A DNA stretch of 64,000 bases from BOG-908 sp965198825 (lineage in GTDB: Bacteria; Pseudomonadota; Alphaproteobacteria; Acetobacterales; Acetobacteraceae): positions 186,001 through 250,000 of the forward strand of contig CBDAQB010000003.1 of NCBI GenBank assembly GCA_965198825.1. The letters are read 5' to 3'. Under the pieces are notes generated by a model. The model had not been told where the DNA came from and did not search any database. It worked only from the letters and a program-made list of their open reading frames with translations. Below, piece after piece: positions 8,483-17,228 of the stretch (within the stretch, counting starts at the first letter, position 1; each line of letters begins with the position of its first letter). The translations under genes were made by a program, and so were the position numbers.

Positions 8483-8874
8483 TGGCTAAGCCAGCAACGT
8501 CACGGCCGAAGCGCAAAGAGCGCAAGAACATCATCTCTGGCGTAGCGCACGTGAACGCCTCGTTCAACAACACGATGATTACGATCACCGATGCGCAGGG
8601 CAATGCCATCGCCTGGTCGTCAAGCGGCAGCCAGGGCTTCAAGGGCAGCCGGAAGTCCACGCCTTACGCCGCCCAGGTCGCAGCCGAGGACGCCGGCAAG
8701 AAGGCGCGCGAGCACGGTATGGAAACGCTCGAAATCGAGGTTTGCGGTCCTGGCTCCGGCCGCGAGAGCGCACTGCGCGCCTTGCAGGCCGTCGGTTTCG
8801 CCATCACCGCCATTCGCGACACCACGCCGGTGCCGCACAACGGATGCAGGCCGCGCAAGCGCCGTCGCGTCTAG
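8482..8874 (+). CDS. rpsK: 30S ribosomal protein S11
   Basis: S11 (130 aa) lies on the platform of the small subunit. The motifs GVAHVNASFNNTMITITDAQ and VGFAITAIRDTTPVPHNGCR followed by RPRKRRRV identify it. Its ATG overlaps the rpsM stop. In the 146 bases before rpoA there are two inverted repeats, around GCGGGGCTGATGCCCCGC and GAGGCCGCGAGGCCTC. Confidence 0.98.
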   Translation: MAKPATSRPKRKERKNIISGVAHVNASFNNTMITITDAQGNAIAWSSSGSQGFKGSRKSTPYAAQVAAEDAGKKAREHGMETLEIEVCGPGSGRESALRALQAVGFAITAIRDTTPVPHNGCRPRKRRRV

Positions 8875-8911
8875 AAACGCACGCGCGCAAGCGCGTCTGA
8901 GACAAAGACCG

Positions 8912-8976
8912 CGGGGCTGATGCCCCGCACTTTAATTGCCCGCAAGGGCGCTGATTGGTGGAGAGGCCGCGAGGCC
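8912..8976 (+). other. Two small inverted repeats between rpsK and rpoA
   Basis: GCGGGGCTGATGCCCCGC (about 8912-8929) has a 7-bp stem, and GAGGCCGCGAGGCCTC (about 8961-8976) has a 7-bp stem. Neither is followed by a clear T-tract. They occupy the leader of rpoA and could be a processing or regulatory site. No function can be assigned from sequence. Confidence 0.4.
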
Positions 8977-9020
8977 TCAAAGCCATTTCCGGCGCGGGTC
9001 ACGAAGGATCAAGTGCGGTA

Positions 9021-10058
9021 ATGATGAAAGAAGCAGTCGTCGTCATCCAGCGGAATTGGCAATCGCTGATCAAGCCGGAAAAACTCGAAGTCGAACCAGG
9101 CACCGATCCGCACCGGATCGCCACCGTCGTTGCAGAGCCGCTCGAGCGCGGCTTCGGCATGACGCTCGGCAACGCCATCCGCCGCGTCCTGATGTCCTCT
9201 CTGCAAGGTGCCGCAGTCACCGCCGTGCAGATCGACGGCGTTCTGCATGAGTTCAGTTCTGTCGCCGGCGTGCGCGAGGACGTCACCGATATCGTTCTGA
9301 ACATCAAGCAGCTCGCCCTTCGCATGCACGGCGAAGGCCCAAAGCGCATGACCCTGACGGCGACCGGCCCAGGCGAAGTTCGCGCCGGCCAGATCACCGC
9401 CGGCCACGACATCGACATCATGAACCCGAACCTGGTGATCTGCACCCTCGACGAGGGCGCCAAGCTCAGCATGGAACTGACTGTCCAGCTCGGCCGCGGC
9501 TACGTCGCCGCCGCCGCCAACCGTCCCGAGGATGCGCCGATCGGCCTGATCCCCGTGGACGCGATCTACTCGCCAGTCCGCCGCGTCTCCTACAAGGTGG
9601 AGCCCACGCGCGTCGGCCAGGTCACCGACTACGACAAGCTGCTTCTCACGGTCGAAACCAATGGCGCTGTCGGTCCCGAGGACGCGGTCGCTCTCGCCGC
9701 CCGCATTCTGCAAGACCAGCTCAAGCTCTTCATCAACTTCGACGAGCCGCAGGCCGTTCGCGCCGAAGAGCAGCAGGACGACCTGCCGTTCAACCGCAAC
9801 CTTCTCCGCAAGGTGGACGAACTCGAACTGTCCGTCCGGAGCGCGAACTGCCTGAAGAACGACAACATCGTCTACATCGGTGACTTGGTTCAAAAGACCG
9901 AGCAGGAAATGCTCCGCACCCCGAACTTCGGCCGCAAGTCGCTGAACGAGATCAAGGAGGTCCTGACCAACATGGGCCTTGCTCTCGGCATGAACGTCTC
10001 TGGCTGGCCACCGGAGAACATCGAAGATCTCGCCAAGCGTCTCGACGAGCCCTTCTAA
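9021..10058 (+). CDS. rpoA: DNA-directed RNA polymerase subunit alpha
   Basis: The alpha subunit (345 aa from the first of two adjacent ATGs, 344 from the second) dimerises to nucleate RNA polymerase assembly. The N-terminal domain contains EPLERGFGMTLGNAIRRVL. The C-terminal domain, which binds UP elements and activators, contains SVRSANCLKNDNIVYIGDL and TPNFGRKSLNEIKEVL. The same frame opens earlier at 8955, but the extra residues are unlike any alpha subunit. I therefore start at 9021, with GAAGGA upstream. Confidence 0.97.
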   Translation: MMKEAVVVIQRNWQSLIKPEKLEVEPGTDPHRIATVVAEPLERGFGMTLGNAIRRVLMSSLQGAAVTAVQIDGVLHEFSSVAGVREDVTDIVLNIKQLALRMHGEGPKRMTLTATGPGEVRAGQITAGHDIDIMNPNLVICTLDEGAKLSMELTVQLGRGYVAAAANRPEDAPIGLIPVDAIYSPVRRVSYKVEPTRVGQVTDYDKLLLTVETNGAVGPEDAVALAARILQDQLKLFINFDEPQAVRAEEQQDDLPFNRNLLRKVDELELSVRSANCLKNDNIVYIGDLVQKTEQEMLRTPNFGRKSLNEIKEVLTNMGLALGMNVSGWPPENIEDLAKRLDEPF

Positions 10059-10093
10059 ACCAATCACTCGATAAGCGTCATTCGGAGTTCATT

Positions 10094-10513
10094 ATGCGTC
10101 ACGGGGTATCGGGCAGGAAGCTCGGCGTTACATCCACCCATCGCCTCGCCATGTTCCGCAACATGGCCGTGGCGCTGATCAAGCACGAGCAGATCACCAC
10201 CACTTTGCCGAAGGCCAAGGAACTCCGCCCGGTCGCCGAAAAGCTGATCACGCTTGGCAAGCGCGGCGGACTGCACGCCCGACGCCAGGCTTACGCGCAG
10301 CTCCGCGACGATACGATCGTCTCCAAGCTTTTCGACAGCCTTGCGACCCGCTACAAGGGACGCACAGGCGGCTATACCCGTGTGATGAAAGCCGGCATTC
10401 GCTACGGCGACGCAGCCGACATGGCCGTTATCGAGCTCATCGATCGTGATCTCAACGCCAAGGGACAGGACAGCGGCCCGCGTCAGGAGCAGGCAGAAGC
10501 TGAGGCTGAGTAG
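10094..10513 (+). CDS. rplQ: 50S ribosomal protein L17
   Basis: L17 (139 aa) opens MRHGVSGRKLGVTSTHRLAM and contains HEQITTTLPKAKELRPVAEK and GGYTRVMKAGIRYGDAADMA. The tail is acidic (QEQAEAEAE). It is the last gene of the ribosomal cluster and is followed by an intrinsic terminator. Confidence 0.98.
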   Translation: MRHGVSGRKLGVTSTHRLAMFRNMAVALIKHEQITTTLPKAKELRPVAEKLITLGKRGGLHARRQAYAQLRDDTIVSKLFDSLATRYKGRTGGYTRVMKAGIRYGDAADMAVIELIDRDLNAKGQDSGPRQEQAEAEAE

Positions 10514-10534
10514 AGGCCGGCACTAAACACAACA

Positions 10535-10567
10535 AAAAAGGCCAGGGGCGTTGCTCCTGGCCTTTTT
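10535..10567 (+). terminator. Rho-independent terminator of the ribosomal cluster
   Basis: A-run, then GGCCAGG (10540-10546), a short loop region, CCTGGCC (10556-10562) and a run of five T. It lies 22 bases past the rplQ stop. Because A-runs precede the stem, it could also work on the minus strand against the convergent gene at 10767. The stem resembles the second hairpin of the GC-rich repeat at 5859-5877. Confidence 0.85.
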
Positions 10568-10597
10568 GATTCTGTCTACTGAGTAAGGAAGAAAGGA

Positions 10598-10707
10598 CTT
10601 CTTTTTTGAAAAAAAGAAGCAAAAAACTTTTGGACCTTCAGGCTCGGCCTTGCCGCGTGTGTGGCCCAAATTTCCAAGAAGTTTTTGGTTCTTTTTTCAA
10701 AACGAAC
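10598..10707. repeat. AT-rich two-arm element, copy 1 (A-left, B-right)
   Basis: The left arm CTTC-T6-G-A7-GAAG is followed by CAAAAAACTTTT. The right side has AAGAAGTTTTTGG and then the arm GTTC-T6-C-A4-CGAAC. The ~45-base core contains AGGCTCGGCC and GTGGCCCAAAT. It lies between the 3' ends of rplQ and the minus-strand gene at 10767. Confidence 0.9.
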
Positions 10708-10766
10708 GTGCTTGCTTAAACCCACTAGAGAACCGGGAGCAAAAGCCCCCGGCCCTTCACAAAGTC

Positions 10767-11279
10767 TTACTTAGGTGCGGACGCATCCGGAGCAGGAGCC
10801 GAGGCGTCTGGCGCAGGAGCCGACGCGTCCGGCGTCGCGTCCTTGGCCTTCTTCGCCATGTGATGCTTCATCTTCATCATATGCTTTGAAGACATCTTGT
10901 CGCCCTTCTCGTGAGCCGCAGGCTCAGAGATCGGCGTCGTCGGCGGCGCGAAGCTCTTGCCGCTCTTGGCGGCATCGAGGCTCTTCGAGTTCAGGTCATC
11001 GACGGCTTCGTCGCCCTTGACCGTGCCCTTGAGCTTGCCCTTGCCCATCTTATCCATCTTCGACGACATCATCTTCTTATGATGATGCATCGGCTTGGCG
11101 GGCTTGCTGCTGTCGTCAGGCTTGCTGCTGGCGTCAGGGGCCGCGGCCGGGGGGGCTGCGTCCGTCGTGGGGGCTGGGGGAGCTGCGTCTGGCGCCGGCG
11201 CCTGGGCTGCAGCAGTGGCAATCCAGCCGCTTGCTGCGAGGGCGATAACAGCAGCCCCAAATGTGGTTGTCTTACGCAC
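10767..11279 (-). CDS. Secreted Ala/Pro-rich, Lys/His/Met-rich protein, unknown function
   Basis: I do not recognise a named family. From the GTG at 11279 (GAGGAG upstream) it encodes 170 aa. A signal peptide is likely at residues 1-26 (VIALAASGWIATAAAQA). Residues 27-60 are Ala/Pro/Asp repeats. Residues 64-86 are rich in His, Met and Lys (MHHHKKMMSSKMDKMGKGK). A second such patch, SSKHMMKMKHHMAKK, lies at 130-144. The end is three imperfect APDAS repeats. The composition suggests a disordered periplasmic protein, possibly metal- or polyanion-binding (inference). The same frame opens at 11408, but that extension has no signal peptide. Confidence 0.7.
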   Translation of the reverse strand: MRKTTTFGAAVIALAASGWIATAAAQAPAPDAAPPAPTTDAAPPAAAPDASSKPDDSSKPAKPMHHHKKMMSSKMDKMGKGKLKGTVKGDEAVDDLNSKSLDAAKSGKSFAPPTTPISEPAAHEKGDKMSSKHMMKMKHHMAKKAKDATPDASAPAPDASAPAPDASAPK

Positions 11280-11464
11280 GGCCGACACTCCTCGATTGAA
11301 TTTCAGAACATGATGGCCCGGCTGAGCCGATCCGACGCCATAACGAGCCAAAAGTGGTTTGGTGCCACAGCAATCACAAGCCAAATGAGAGACTTCCGCG
11401 TTTCTCATTCAGACTGTTGCAGAGAAGATGCAGCTTTTGCCCGAATGCCACACAGTTGTCACGG

Positions 11465-12826
11465 ATGCCTGAAGACGACCTTCATCCCAGCCTCTTCGCG
11501 GAGGCCGACCAGCAGCCGCGCCGTGCTGGCCACAACGATGGTGCGGAGGCGTTACGGCCGCTGGCAGACCGCCTGCGCCCGCACAGTCTCGCCGAGGTCA
11601 TCGGCCAGTCGGCCCTGGTCGGGCCGGAAGGCACGCTCACCCGCATGCTCGCCAGGAACAGCCTGGCCAGCATGATCCTTTGGGGGCCGCCAGGCGTCGG
11701 CAAGACCAGCATCGCGCGTCTGCTGGCCGAAGCGGCGTCGCTGCACTTCGTCCAGCTCTCGGCCGTGTTCTCCGGCGTTGCCGACCTCAAGAAGGTGTTC
11801 GAGGAGGCCGGACGCCGGCGACGCGCCGGCCGCGCCACTCTTCTCTTCGTGGACGAAATCCACCGCTTCAACCGTGCCCAGCAGGACGGTTTTCTCCCGG
11901 TGGTCGAGGACGGCACGGTCGTGCTGGTCGGCGCCACCACCGAGAACCCCTCGTTCGCCCTGAACGGCGCCTTGCTCTCCCGCTGCCAGGTGCTCGTCCT
12001 CCGCCGCCTCGACGACGACGCCATGGAAGCGCTGCTGACGCGTGCGGAGGCTTTGACAGGCAAGCCGTTCAAGCTGCGCCCAGACGGCCGCGCCGCCCTT
12101 CGCGCCATGGCGGACGGCGATGGGCGCTACCTGCTGAACATGGCCGAACAGCTCGCCAGCCTGCCGGAAGACCTGCCCGACCTCGACGCATCGGGGCTCG
12201 CCGACCTGCTCGCCCGACGCGCGGCGCTCTACGACCGCGACCGTGAGGAGCACTACAATCTCATCTCGGCTCTGCATAAAAGCCTGCGCGGCTCTGACCC
12301 CGATGCGGCGCTCTACTGGTTTGCCCGCATGCTCGCAGGCGGCGAAGACCCCCGCTACATCGCGCGCCGCCTCGTTCGCTTCGCCTCGGAGGACGTAGGG
12401 CTTGCCGATCCGCAGGCGCTTACCCAGACGCTGGCAGCCTGGGATGCCTACGAGCGCCTCGGAAGCCCGGAGGGAGACCTCGCCTTGGCGCAGGCGGTGA
12501 TCTATCTGGGCACCGCACCCAAGTCGAACGCCGCCTACCGCGCCCACAAGGCCGCGGTCGCCGCCGCCAAACAGACCGGCAGCCTGATGCCGCCGGCCCA
12601 CATCCTGAATGCCCCCACGAAACTCATGAAGAAACTCGGCTACGGCGACGGCTACGCCTACGACCACGACACGCCCGGCGGCTTCTCGGCCCAGAACTAT
12701 TTTCCCGACGGCATAGAGCGCCAGGCCTTCTACACCCCGCGCGACCGCGGCTTCGAACGTGAGCTGCGCCGCCGCCTCGACCACTGGGCCGAACTCCGCG
12801 CCCGGGCAGCGGATCAAAAACCATGA
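11465..12826 (+). CDS. rarA: Replication-associated recombination protein A (RarA/MgsA AAA+ ATPase)
   Basis: RarA (453 aa from ATG 11465) is a clamp-loader-like AAA+ ATPase acting at stalled replication forks. Walker A GPPGVGKTS is at residues 74-82, Walker B LLFVDEIH at about 126-133 and sensor 1 GATTENPSF at about 156-164. The C-terminal half contains ARRLVRFASEDVGLADPQAL and AYDHDTPGGFSAQNYFPDG, both typical of RarA. An upstream extension of the frame to 11354 lacks similarity. It overlaps the next gene by four bases (ATGA). Confidence 0.95.
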   Translation: MPEDDLHPSLFAEADQQPRRAGHNDGAEALRPLADRLRPHSLAEVIGQSALVGPEGTLTRMLARNSLASMILWGPPGVGKTSIARLLAEAASLHFVQLSAVFSGVADLKKVFEEAGRRRRAGRATLLFVDEIHRFNRAQQDGFLPVVEDGTVVLVGATTENPSFALNGALLSRCQVLVLRRLDDDAMEALLTRAEALTGKPFKLRPDGRAALRAMADGDGRYLLNMAEQLASLPEDLPDLDASGLADLLARRAALYDRDREEHYNLISALHKSLRGSDPDAALYWFARMLAGGEDPRYIARRLVRFASEDVGLADPQALTQTLAAWDAYERLGSPEGDLALAQAVIYLGTAPKSNAAYRAHKAAVAAAKQTGSLMPPAHILNAPTKLMKKLGYGDGYAYDHDTPGGFSAQNYFPDGIERQAFYTPRDRGFERELRRRLDHWAELRARAADQKP

Positions 12827-13800
12827 GCGTCGTCCATGTCGAAGTCACCGCCGACGAAGCCGACATCCGGCTCGACCGCTGGCTGCGCCGCCACTTCCCC
12901 GTGCTCACCCAGGGCATGCTCCAAAAGCTCTGCCGCACCGGACAGGTGCGCGTGGACGGCGCGCGGGCGGAAACCTCGCTCCGGCTGCGCCCAGGTCAGT
13001 CCGTACGCATTCCCCCGCTACCCAGCAGCCCGCCGCCACCGCCGCCCGCCCCAGAGCTAGACGCCAACACGCTGCGCGAACTCGAGGGCATGGTCCTCTA
13101 CATGGACGACAGCGTCATCGTCGTGAACAAGCCCGCGGGCCTGCCCGTGCAAGGCGGCCCGGGCATCATCCGCCACCTCGACGGCATGCTCGACGGCCTG
13201 CGGAACGGTGCGCTCGACCGCCCCCGCCTCGTCCACCGCATCGACATGGACACCTCCGGCCTGCTCCTCCTTGCGCGCTCCCCGGGCAGCGCCGCAAAGC
13301 TCGCCAGCGCCTTCCGCAGCCGGCACGTCCACAAGACATATTGGGCGGTGGTCGTCGGCCGTCCCGAGCCGAACGAAGGCCGCATCGATCGCTCCCTCGT
13401 ACGCTTCGGCGGCCTGCGCGGCGGTGAACGCACCGCCGTCGCTGCCCCGGACGAAGAGGATGCCGCCAGGGCGATCACCGACTACGTTACCCTCGACCAC
13501 GCAGGGAAGAAGCTCGCCTGGCTCGGCCTGTCCCCGCATACCGGCCGCACCCACCAGTTGCGCGTGCATTGCGCCTCCTTGGGCACGCCCATCCTCGGCG
13601 ACCGGAAATATGGCGGCGAAACCGTCCGCCTCGACGGCTTCCCCGAGCGTCTCCACCTGCACGCCCGGGCTCTCTCGTTGCCCCACCCCTCCGGCGGCAC
13701 GCTTGAACTGGAAGCCGACATCCCGCCGCACATGCGCGAGACCTTCGCCTCGATCGGCTTCGAGGCGCCGCCGCCGGCGCCCTGCCGCCGCGAGGGTTGA
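12823..13800 (+). CDS. RluC/RluD-family 23S rRNA pseudouridine synthase
   Basis: A 325-aa enzyme converting uridine to pseudouridine in rRNA. An S4 RNA-binding domain (about residues 5-62, IRLDRWLRRHFPVLTQGMLQ) is followed by a Pro-rich linker. The catalytic domain has RLVHRIDMDTSG with the catalytic Asp at 141, then HVHKTYWAVVVG and GRTHQLRVHCA. The S4 plus HRID arrangement fits RluC or RluD. I cannot separate the two, so no symbol is given. The ATG overlaps rarA. Confidence 0.9.
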   Translation: MSVVHVEVTADEADIRLDRWLRRHFPVLTQGMLQKLCRTGQVRVDGARAETSLRLRPGQSVRIPPLPSSPPPPPPAPELDANTLRELEGMVLYMDDSVIVVNKPAGLPVQGGPGIIRHLDGMLDGLRNGALDRPRLVHRIDMDTSGLLLLARSPGSAAKLASAFRSRHVHKTYWAVVVGRPEPNEGRIDRSLVRFGGLRGGERTAVAAPDEEDAARAITDYVTLDHAGKKLAWLGLSPHTGRTHQLRVHCASLGTPILGDRKYGGETVRLDGFPERLHLHARALSLPHPSGGTLELEADIPPHMRETFASIGFEAPPPAPCRREG

Positions 13801-13847
13801 TCGGCACCGGCTGGCACCCTTCCCCAGCATCGGCTAAAGCCGCGCCC

Positions 13848-16391
13848 ATGCCGAAGCGCCGCTCGAGATTTATCCTTCCCCTGGTCGGCCTGACGCTGTT
13901 GCTCGTGATCGGCGTCGGCCTCTACGTCGCTGCGGCCGAAGCGCTCAATCCCGCCAAGCTCACCGCGGAACTCCAGCGTTCGGTCAAGCGCGCCACCGGC
14001 CGCGACCTTACCGTCACCGGCTCCGTCCACCTCGCCCTTGGCCTGGCGCCAAGCTTCGTCGTCGAAGGCGTCTCCCTGGCAAACGTGCCGGGCGGCTCGC
14101 GGCCACAGATGCTGACCGCCAAAAGCCTGCGCGCAGACGTCGCCCTTCTGCCTCTCCTGACCGGTGACGCAGTGGTCGAAAGCCTGACCATCGAGGACCC
14201 CGACATCCTGCTCGAGCGCGCCCCGGACGGCACGCCCAACTGGCAATTCACCCCGGTTCGCCGCGCGGCGATCTACCAGGGCCAGCCGGGCGAGCCCTCC
14301 GGCGGCGGCGGCGGCTCCCACGTCGAGATACACACCCTGCACGTCAAAGGCGGCCAGCTGACCTGGCAGCCGGCGAACGGCAACAAGCTCGTCCTCTGCA
14401 TCGACACGCTCACCGCCAGCAACGAGAACCCCGCCGCACCGCTCAGGATCGAACTAAAGGCCGAGCACGACGGCACGCCCCTGACAGTCGAGGCGACCAG
14501 CGGCGCCCTCGACCGCCTGCAGGGCGGCCCGGTCAGCGCCATGGCAGGCCCGTGGCCTTTGACTCTACAGGTGAACTCTGGCGAGGCGGTCGCCAAGCTC
14601 GACGGCGGCATCGCGCATCCGGACCAGATGCGCGGCTATCTCTTTACCCTCACCGGCAACTTCCCCGACCTGGCCGTCGTCGCCCCTTTCTTCCCCGGCG
14701 TCTCGATCCCGCCACTGAAGGATGTCACCCTCTCCGCACGCCTTTCCGACAGCACCGCGGGCGACCTCCGCACCTCGCAGCTTTCGGTGCACGCAGGCGC
14801 CGCCGACCTCACGAGCTGGGCCACCGGCCTTTCGATCAAGAGTGCCAGCCTTTCGGCGCCCGGGCCCGGCCAGAATGCTCAACTGAACGTGGACGGCTTC
14901 TACGCCGACGCACCGCTGCACCTCGCAGGCACCGCCATGCAGCCCGACGTGCTGGCACAGAACGCCCCCATTCCCGTCACCCTGAGCGGCGAGGCTGGCA
15001 ACGCCCAGTTTTCCGCGAAGGGCTCCATCCCGCCGGCCCTGAACGCCAGCGGCCTTGACCTCATCGTCTCAGCGCGTGCTCCTGATCTCGCCGAACTCTC
15101 CGCCCTTGTCGGACGCACCCTGCCGCCCGCCCACGACCTGCAGTTCGACGCCCATGTCGAGGACGCCGGCTTCAAGCTGCGCGGCGTCACCCTACGCGAT
15201 CTGAGCCTTTCCTCTTCGGTCGCCCAGATCTCCGGCACTACCACCGTCCTCTGGTCGCCACGCCCCGGCCTGAAAGGCACGCTCGTCGCAAGCCATCTCG
15301 ACCTCGACGCGCTCTTTCCTGATTTCTCCTTCGCGAACGCCATCTGGGCGCCGCCTTCCCCGGCTACGTCTCCCGAGTCGACTCCTCCTGCAGCAACATC
15401 GGCGCAAGCGCCCGCCGCCGCGCCCCTGGTGCCACCAACCCCGCCCGCCGATCCCTCCGCAGCACAGCCGGTGCCCACCGTCATCTCCGACCGGCCGCTG
15501 AACTTCGCCCTTTTCCGCAACGCAGACGCCGACCTCACCCTCACCGCCGGCACCGTCATCGCCGGAGGCGAGCACTACCGCGACGTCTCGGGCCACCTGA
15601 CCCTGGCCGACGGCAAGGCCGCGCTTAACCCGTTCCGGGTCAGCGTGAAAACAGGCGTTCTCGTCGGCGGCGCCTCCATCGACGCCAACGCCGACCAGCC
15701 GCCAGTCGCTATCTCGTTACGTGCCTCCGCCTTTCCAGCCAGCCTGATCGCCTCGCTTGCCGGCATTCCCAACGGCGCCTCCGGCGCGCTGCAACTCGAC
15801 CTTCAGCTGAGCGGCGCCGGCCAGACGCCGCGCATCCTCGCCGCCTCGCTTGATGGCCATGCCGGTCTCTCCATGGTGAACGGCATGCTCGACGGCGAGC
15901 TCATCCAGACCCTCATCGGCGACAGCCTCAACGCCGCTGGCGTGCCCTCCATAGGCACCGGGAACGCCTCGGTCCGCTGCCTCGCCCTTCGCGCCGAATT
16001 CTCCCACGGCATTGCCGACATGCGCGCGCTGGCCGCCGACACCTCCCGCCTTTCGCTGGACGGCAGCGGCGAGATCGACCTAGCCGCCGAAACCTTCGAT
16101 CTCCACCTCAAGCCGAGCCTGCACACGGGCGCCATAGCCGCCACAGCTCCCGTCTCCCTCACCGGTCCCTTCGCGGCGCCAAAGGCAGCGCTAGACCCGG
16201 TCATGGGCGGCCGCGTCGGCTTCTCCCTGAACACCAATCCCGACGATGCGGCGCCGAGCGCCTGCGATGCCAAGCTCTCTATCGCCCGCGGCGGTGCGCC
16301 CGGACCGATGCCCACGCAGGTCACGCAGGCGCCGTCGCAAAACTTCAACTTCAAGAAGCCCAAGGATCTGCTGCAGGGGCTGTTCCACTGA
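13848..16391 (+). CDS. AsmA-family envelope protein
   Basis: An 847-aa AsmA-like protein. An N-terminal membrane anchor at about residues 9-29 (ILPLVGLTLLLVIGVGLYVA) is followed by a long periplasmic part. The AsmA N-terminal pattern is present (LKRSVKRATGR-like segment, then LALGLAPSFVVEGVSLANVP). The C-terminal AsmA_2-type region contains GALQLDLQLSGAG and SMVNGMLDGELI. A Pro/Ala-rich linker occurs near residues 505-545. AsmA-like proteins are linked to lipid transport and outer-membrane assembly. The TTG at 13797 would extend the frame but precedes the natural anchor. Confidence 0.9.
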   Translation: MPKRRSRFILPLVGLTLLLVIGVGLYVAAAEALNPAKLTAELQRSVKRATGRDLTVTGSVHLALGLAPSFVVEGVSLANVPGGSRPQMLTAKSLRADVALLPLLTGDAVVESLTIEDPDILLERAPDGTPNWQFTPVRRAAIYQGQPGEPSGGGGGSHVEIHTLHVKGGQLTWQPANGNKLVLCIDTLTASNENPAAPLRIELKAEHDGTPLTVEATSGALDRLQGGPVSAMAGPWPLTLQVNSGEAVAKLDGGIAHPDQMRGYLFTLTGNFPDLAVVAPFFPGVSIPPLKDVTLSARLSDSTAGDLRTSQLSVHAGAADLTSWATGLSIKSASLSAPGPGQNAQLNVDGFYADAPLHLAGTAMQPDVLAQNAPIPVTLSGEAGNAQFSAKGSIPPALNASGLDLIVSARAPDLAELSALVGRTLPPAHDLQFDAHVEDAGFKLRGVTLRDLSLSSSVAQISGTTTVLWSPRPGLKGTLVASHLDLDALFPDFSFANAIWAPPSPATSPESTPPAATSAQAPAAAPLVPPTPPADPSAAQPVPTVISDRPLNFALFRNADADLTLTAGTVIAGGEHYRDVSGHLTLADGKAALNPFRVSVKTGVLVGGASIDANADQPPVAISLRASAFPASLIASLAGIPNGASGALQLDLQLSGAGQTPRILAASLDGHAGLSMVNGMLDGELIQTLIGDSLNAAGVPSIGTGNASVRCLALRAEFSHGIADMRALAADTSRLSLDGSGEIDLAAETFDLHLKPSLHTGAIAATAPVSLTGPFAAPKAALDPVMGGRVGFSLNTNPDDAAPSACDAKLSIARGGAPGPMPTQVTQAPSQNFNFKKPKDLLQGLFH

Positions 16392-16400
16392 AGCAAGCGC

Positions 16401-16509
16401 GTTCTTTTTGAAAAAAGAACCAAAAACTTTTTGGATGTTTTCGCGAATGCCGCGCCATTACGTCACCAAGGTCGGAAAAGTTTTTTGCTTCTTTTTTTCA
16501 AAAAAGAAG
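16401..16509. repeat. AT-rich two-arm element, copy 2 (B-left, A-right)
   Basis: The left arm is GTTC-T5-G-A6-GAAC with CAAAAACTTTTTGG after it. The right side has AAAAGTTTTTTG and then the arm CTTC-T7-C-A6-GAAG. It lies between two co-directional genes, the AsmA-like gene and the ATP12-like gene, and ends 11 bases before the latter's start. Confidence 0.88.
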
Positions 16510-16520
16510 TCCTTCCTTCC

Positions 16521-17228
16521 TTGAAACGCTTCTGGACCAAAGCCGTAGCCGAGGAACGAAACGGCCAGGTCACCATCCTGCTGGACGGCAAGCCGATGCG
16601 CCTCCCCGGCGGACCGGTCCTCACCCTGCCGCCAGGCCAGCTAGCCGACGCCATAGCGCAGGAGTGGCAAGAAGCCGGCGGAGGGATAGACGGCATCGTC
16701 CTGCCCGAAGCCCTTCCGCTCACCCGCCTCGCCGGCACCGCCCAAACCCGCATAGCGCCCGACCCGGGGCCGACGATCGACGCCATTGCGCGCTATGGCG
16801 AAACGGACCTGCTTTGCTACCGCGCGCCTTCGCCTCCCACCCTCGCAGCCAGGCAGGCCCTGCTGTGGCAGCCATGGCTCGAGTGGGCGGACGCCCGCTT
16901 CGACGCCCGCCTTGTCGCCTTCGCAGGCGTCATGCACCATCCCCAGTCGCCGCATGCCTTGGCCATGCTGCACAAGGCCGTTGCCGCGAGCACACCTTGG
17001 CGCCTGGCAGGTTTGGGTATCGCAGTGCCCGCCATGGGCAGCCTGGTCCTGGGGCTGGCTCTCGCCGAACGGCGGATCGAGCCGGACGACGCCCATGCCC
17101 TAGCCTTGCTGGACGAACTCTTCGAAGTCGAAAGCTGGGGCCGCGACGCGGAAGCGGAGGCCCGCCGCGCGCACATCCATCAGGATATCGCAGACGCTGC
17201 CCGGTTCATGGTGCTGGCGGAGTCCTGA
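16521..17228 (+). CDS. ATP12 family F1-ATPase assembly factor
   Basis: ATP12 proteins help assemble the alpha subunit of F1-ATPase; the family is found in mitochondria and Alphaproteobacteria. From TTG 16521 the protein (235 aa) begins (M)KRFWTKAVAEERNGQVTILL, which matches family N-termini, and includes GKPMRLPGGPVL and YGETDLLCYRAPSP. Reading on upstream goes through the AT-rich repeat and gives FFKKEV residues, which I regard as false. TTG and a weak ribosome-binding site suggest modest expression. Its 3' end overlaps the convergent lipB by 49 bases. Confidence 0.88.
   Translation: MKRFWTKAVAEERNGQVTILLDGKPMRLPGGPVLTLPPGQLADAIAQEWQEAGGGIDGIVLPEALPLTRLAGTAQTRIAPDPGPTIDAIARYGETDLLCYRAPSPPTLAARQALLWQPWLEWADARFDARLVAFAGVMHHPQSPHALAMLHKAVAASTPWRLAGLGIAVPAMGSLVLGLALAERRIEPDDAHALALLDELFEVESWGRDAEAEARRAHIHQDIADAARFMVLAES

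Noticed and set aside
11465..13800. rarA and the pseudouridine synthase considered as a fusion
   Set aside because: They are in different frames with an ATGA overlap, each with its own complete domains.
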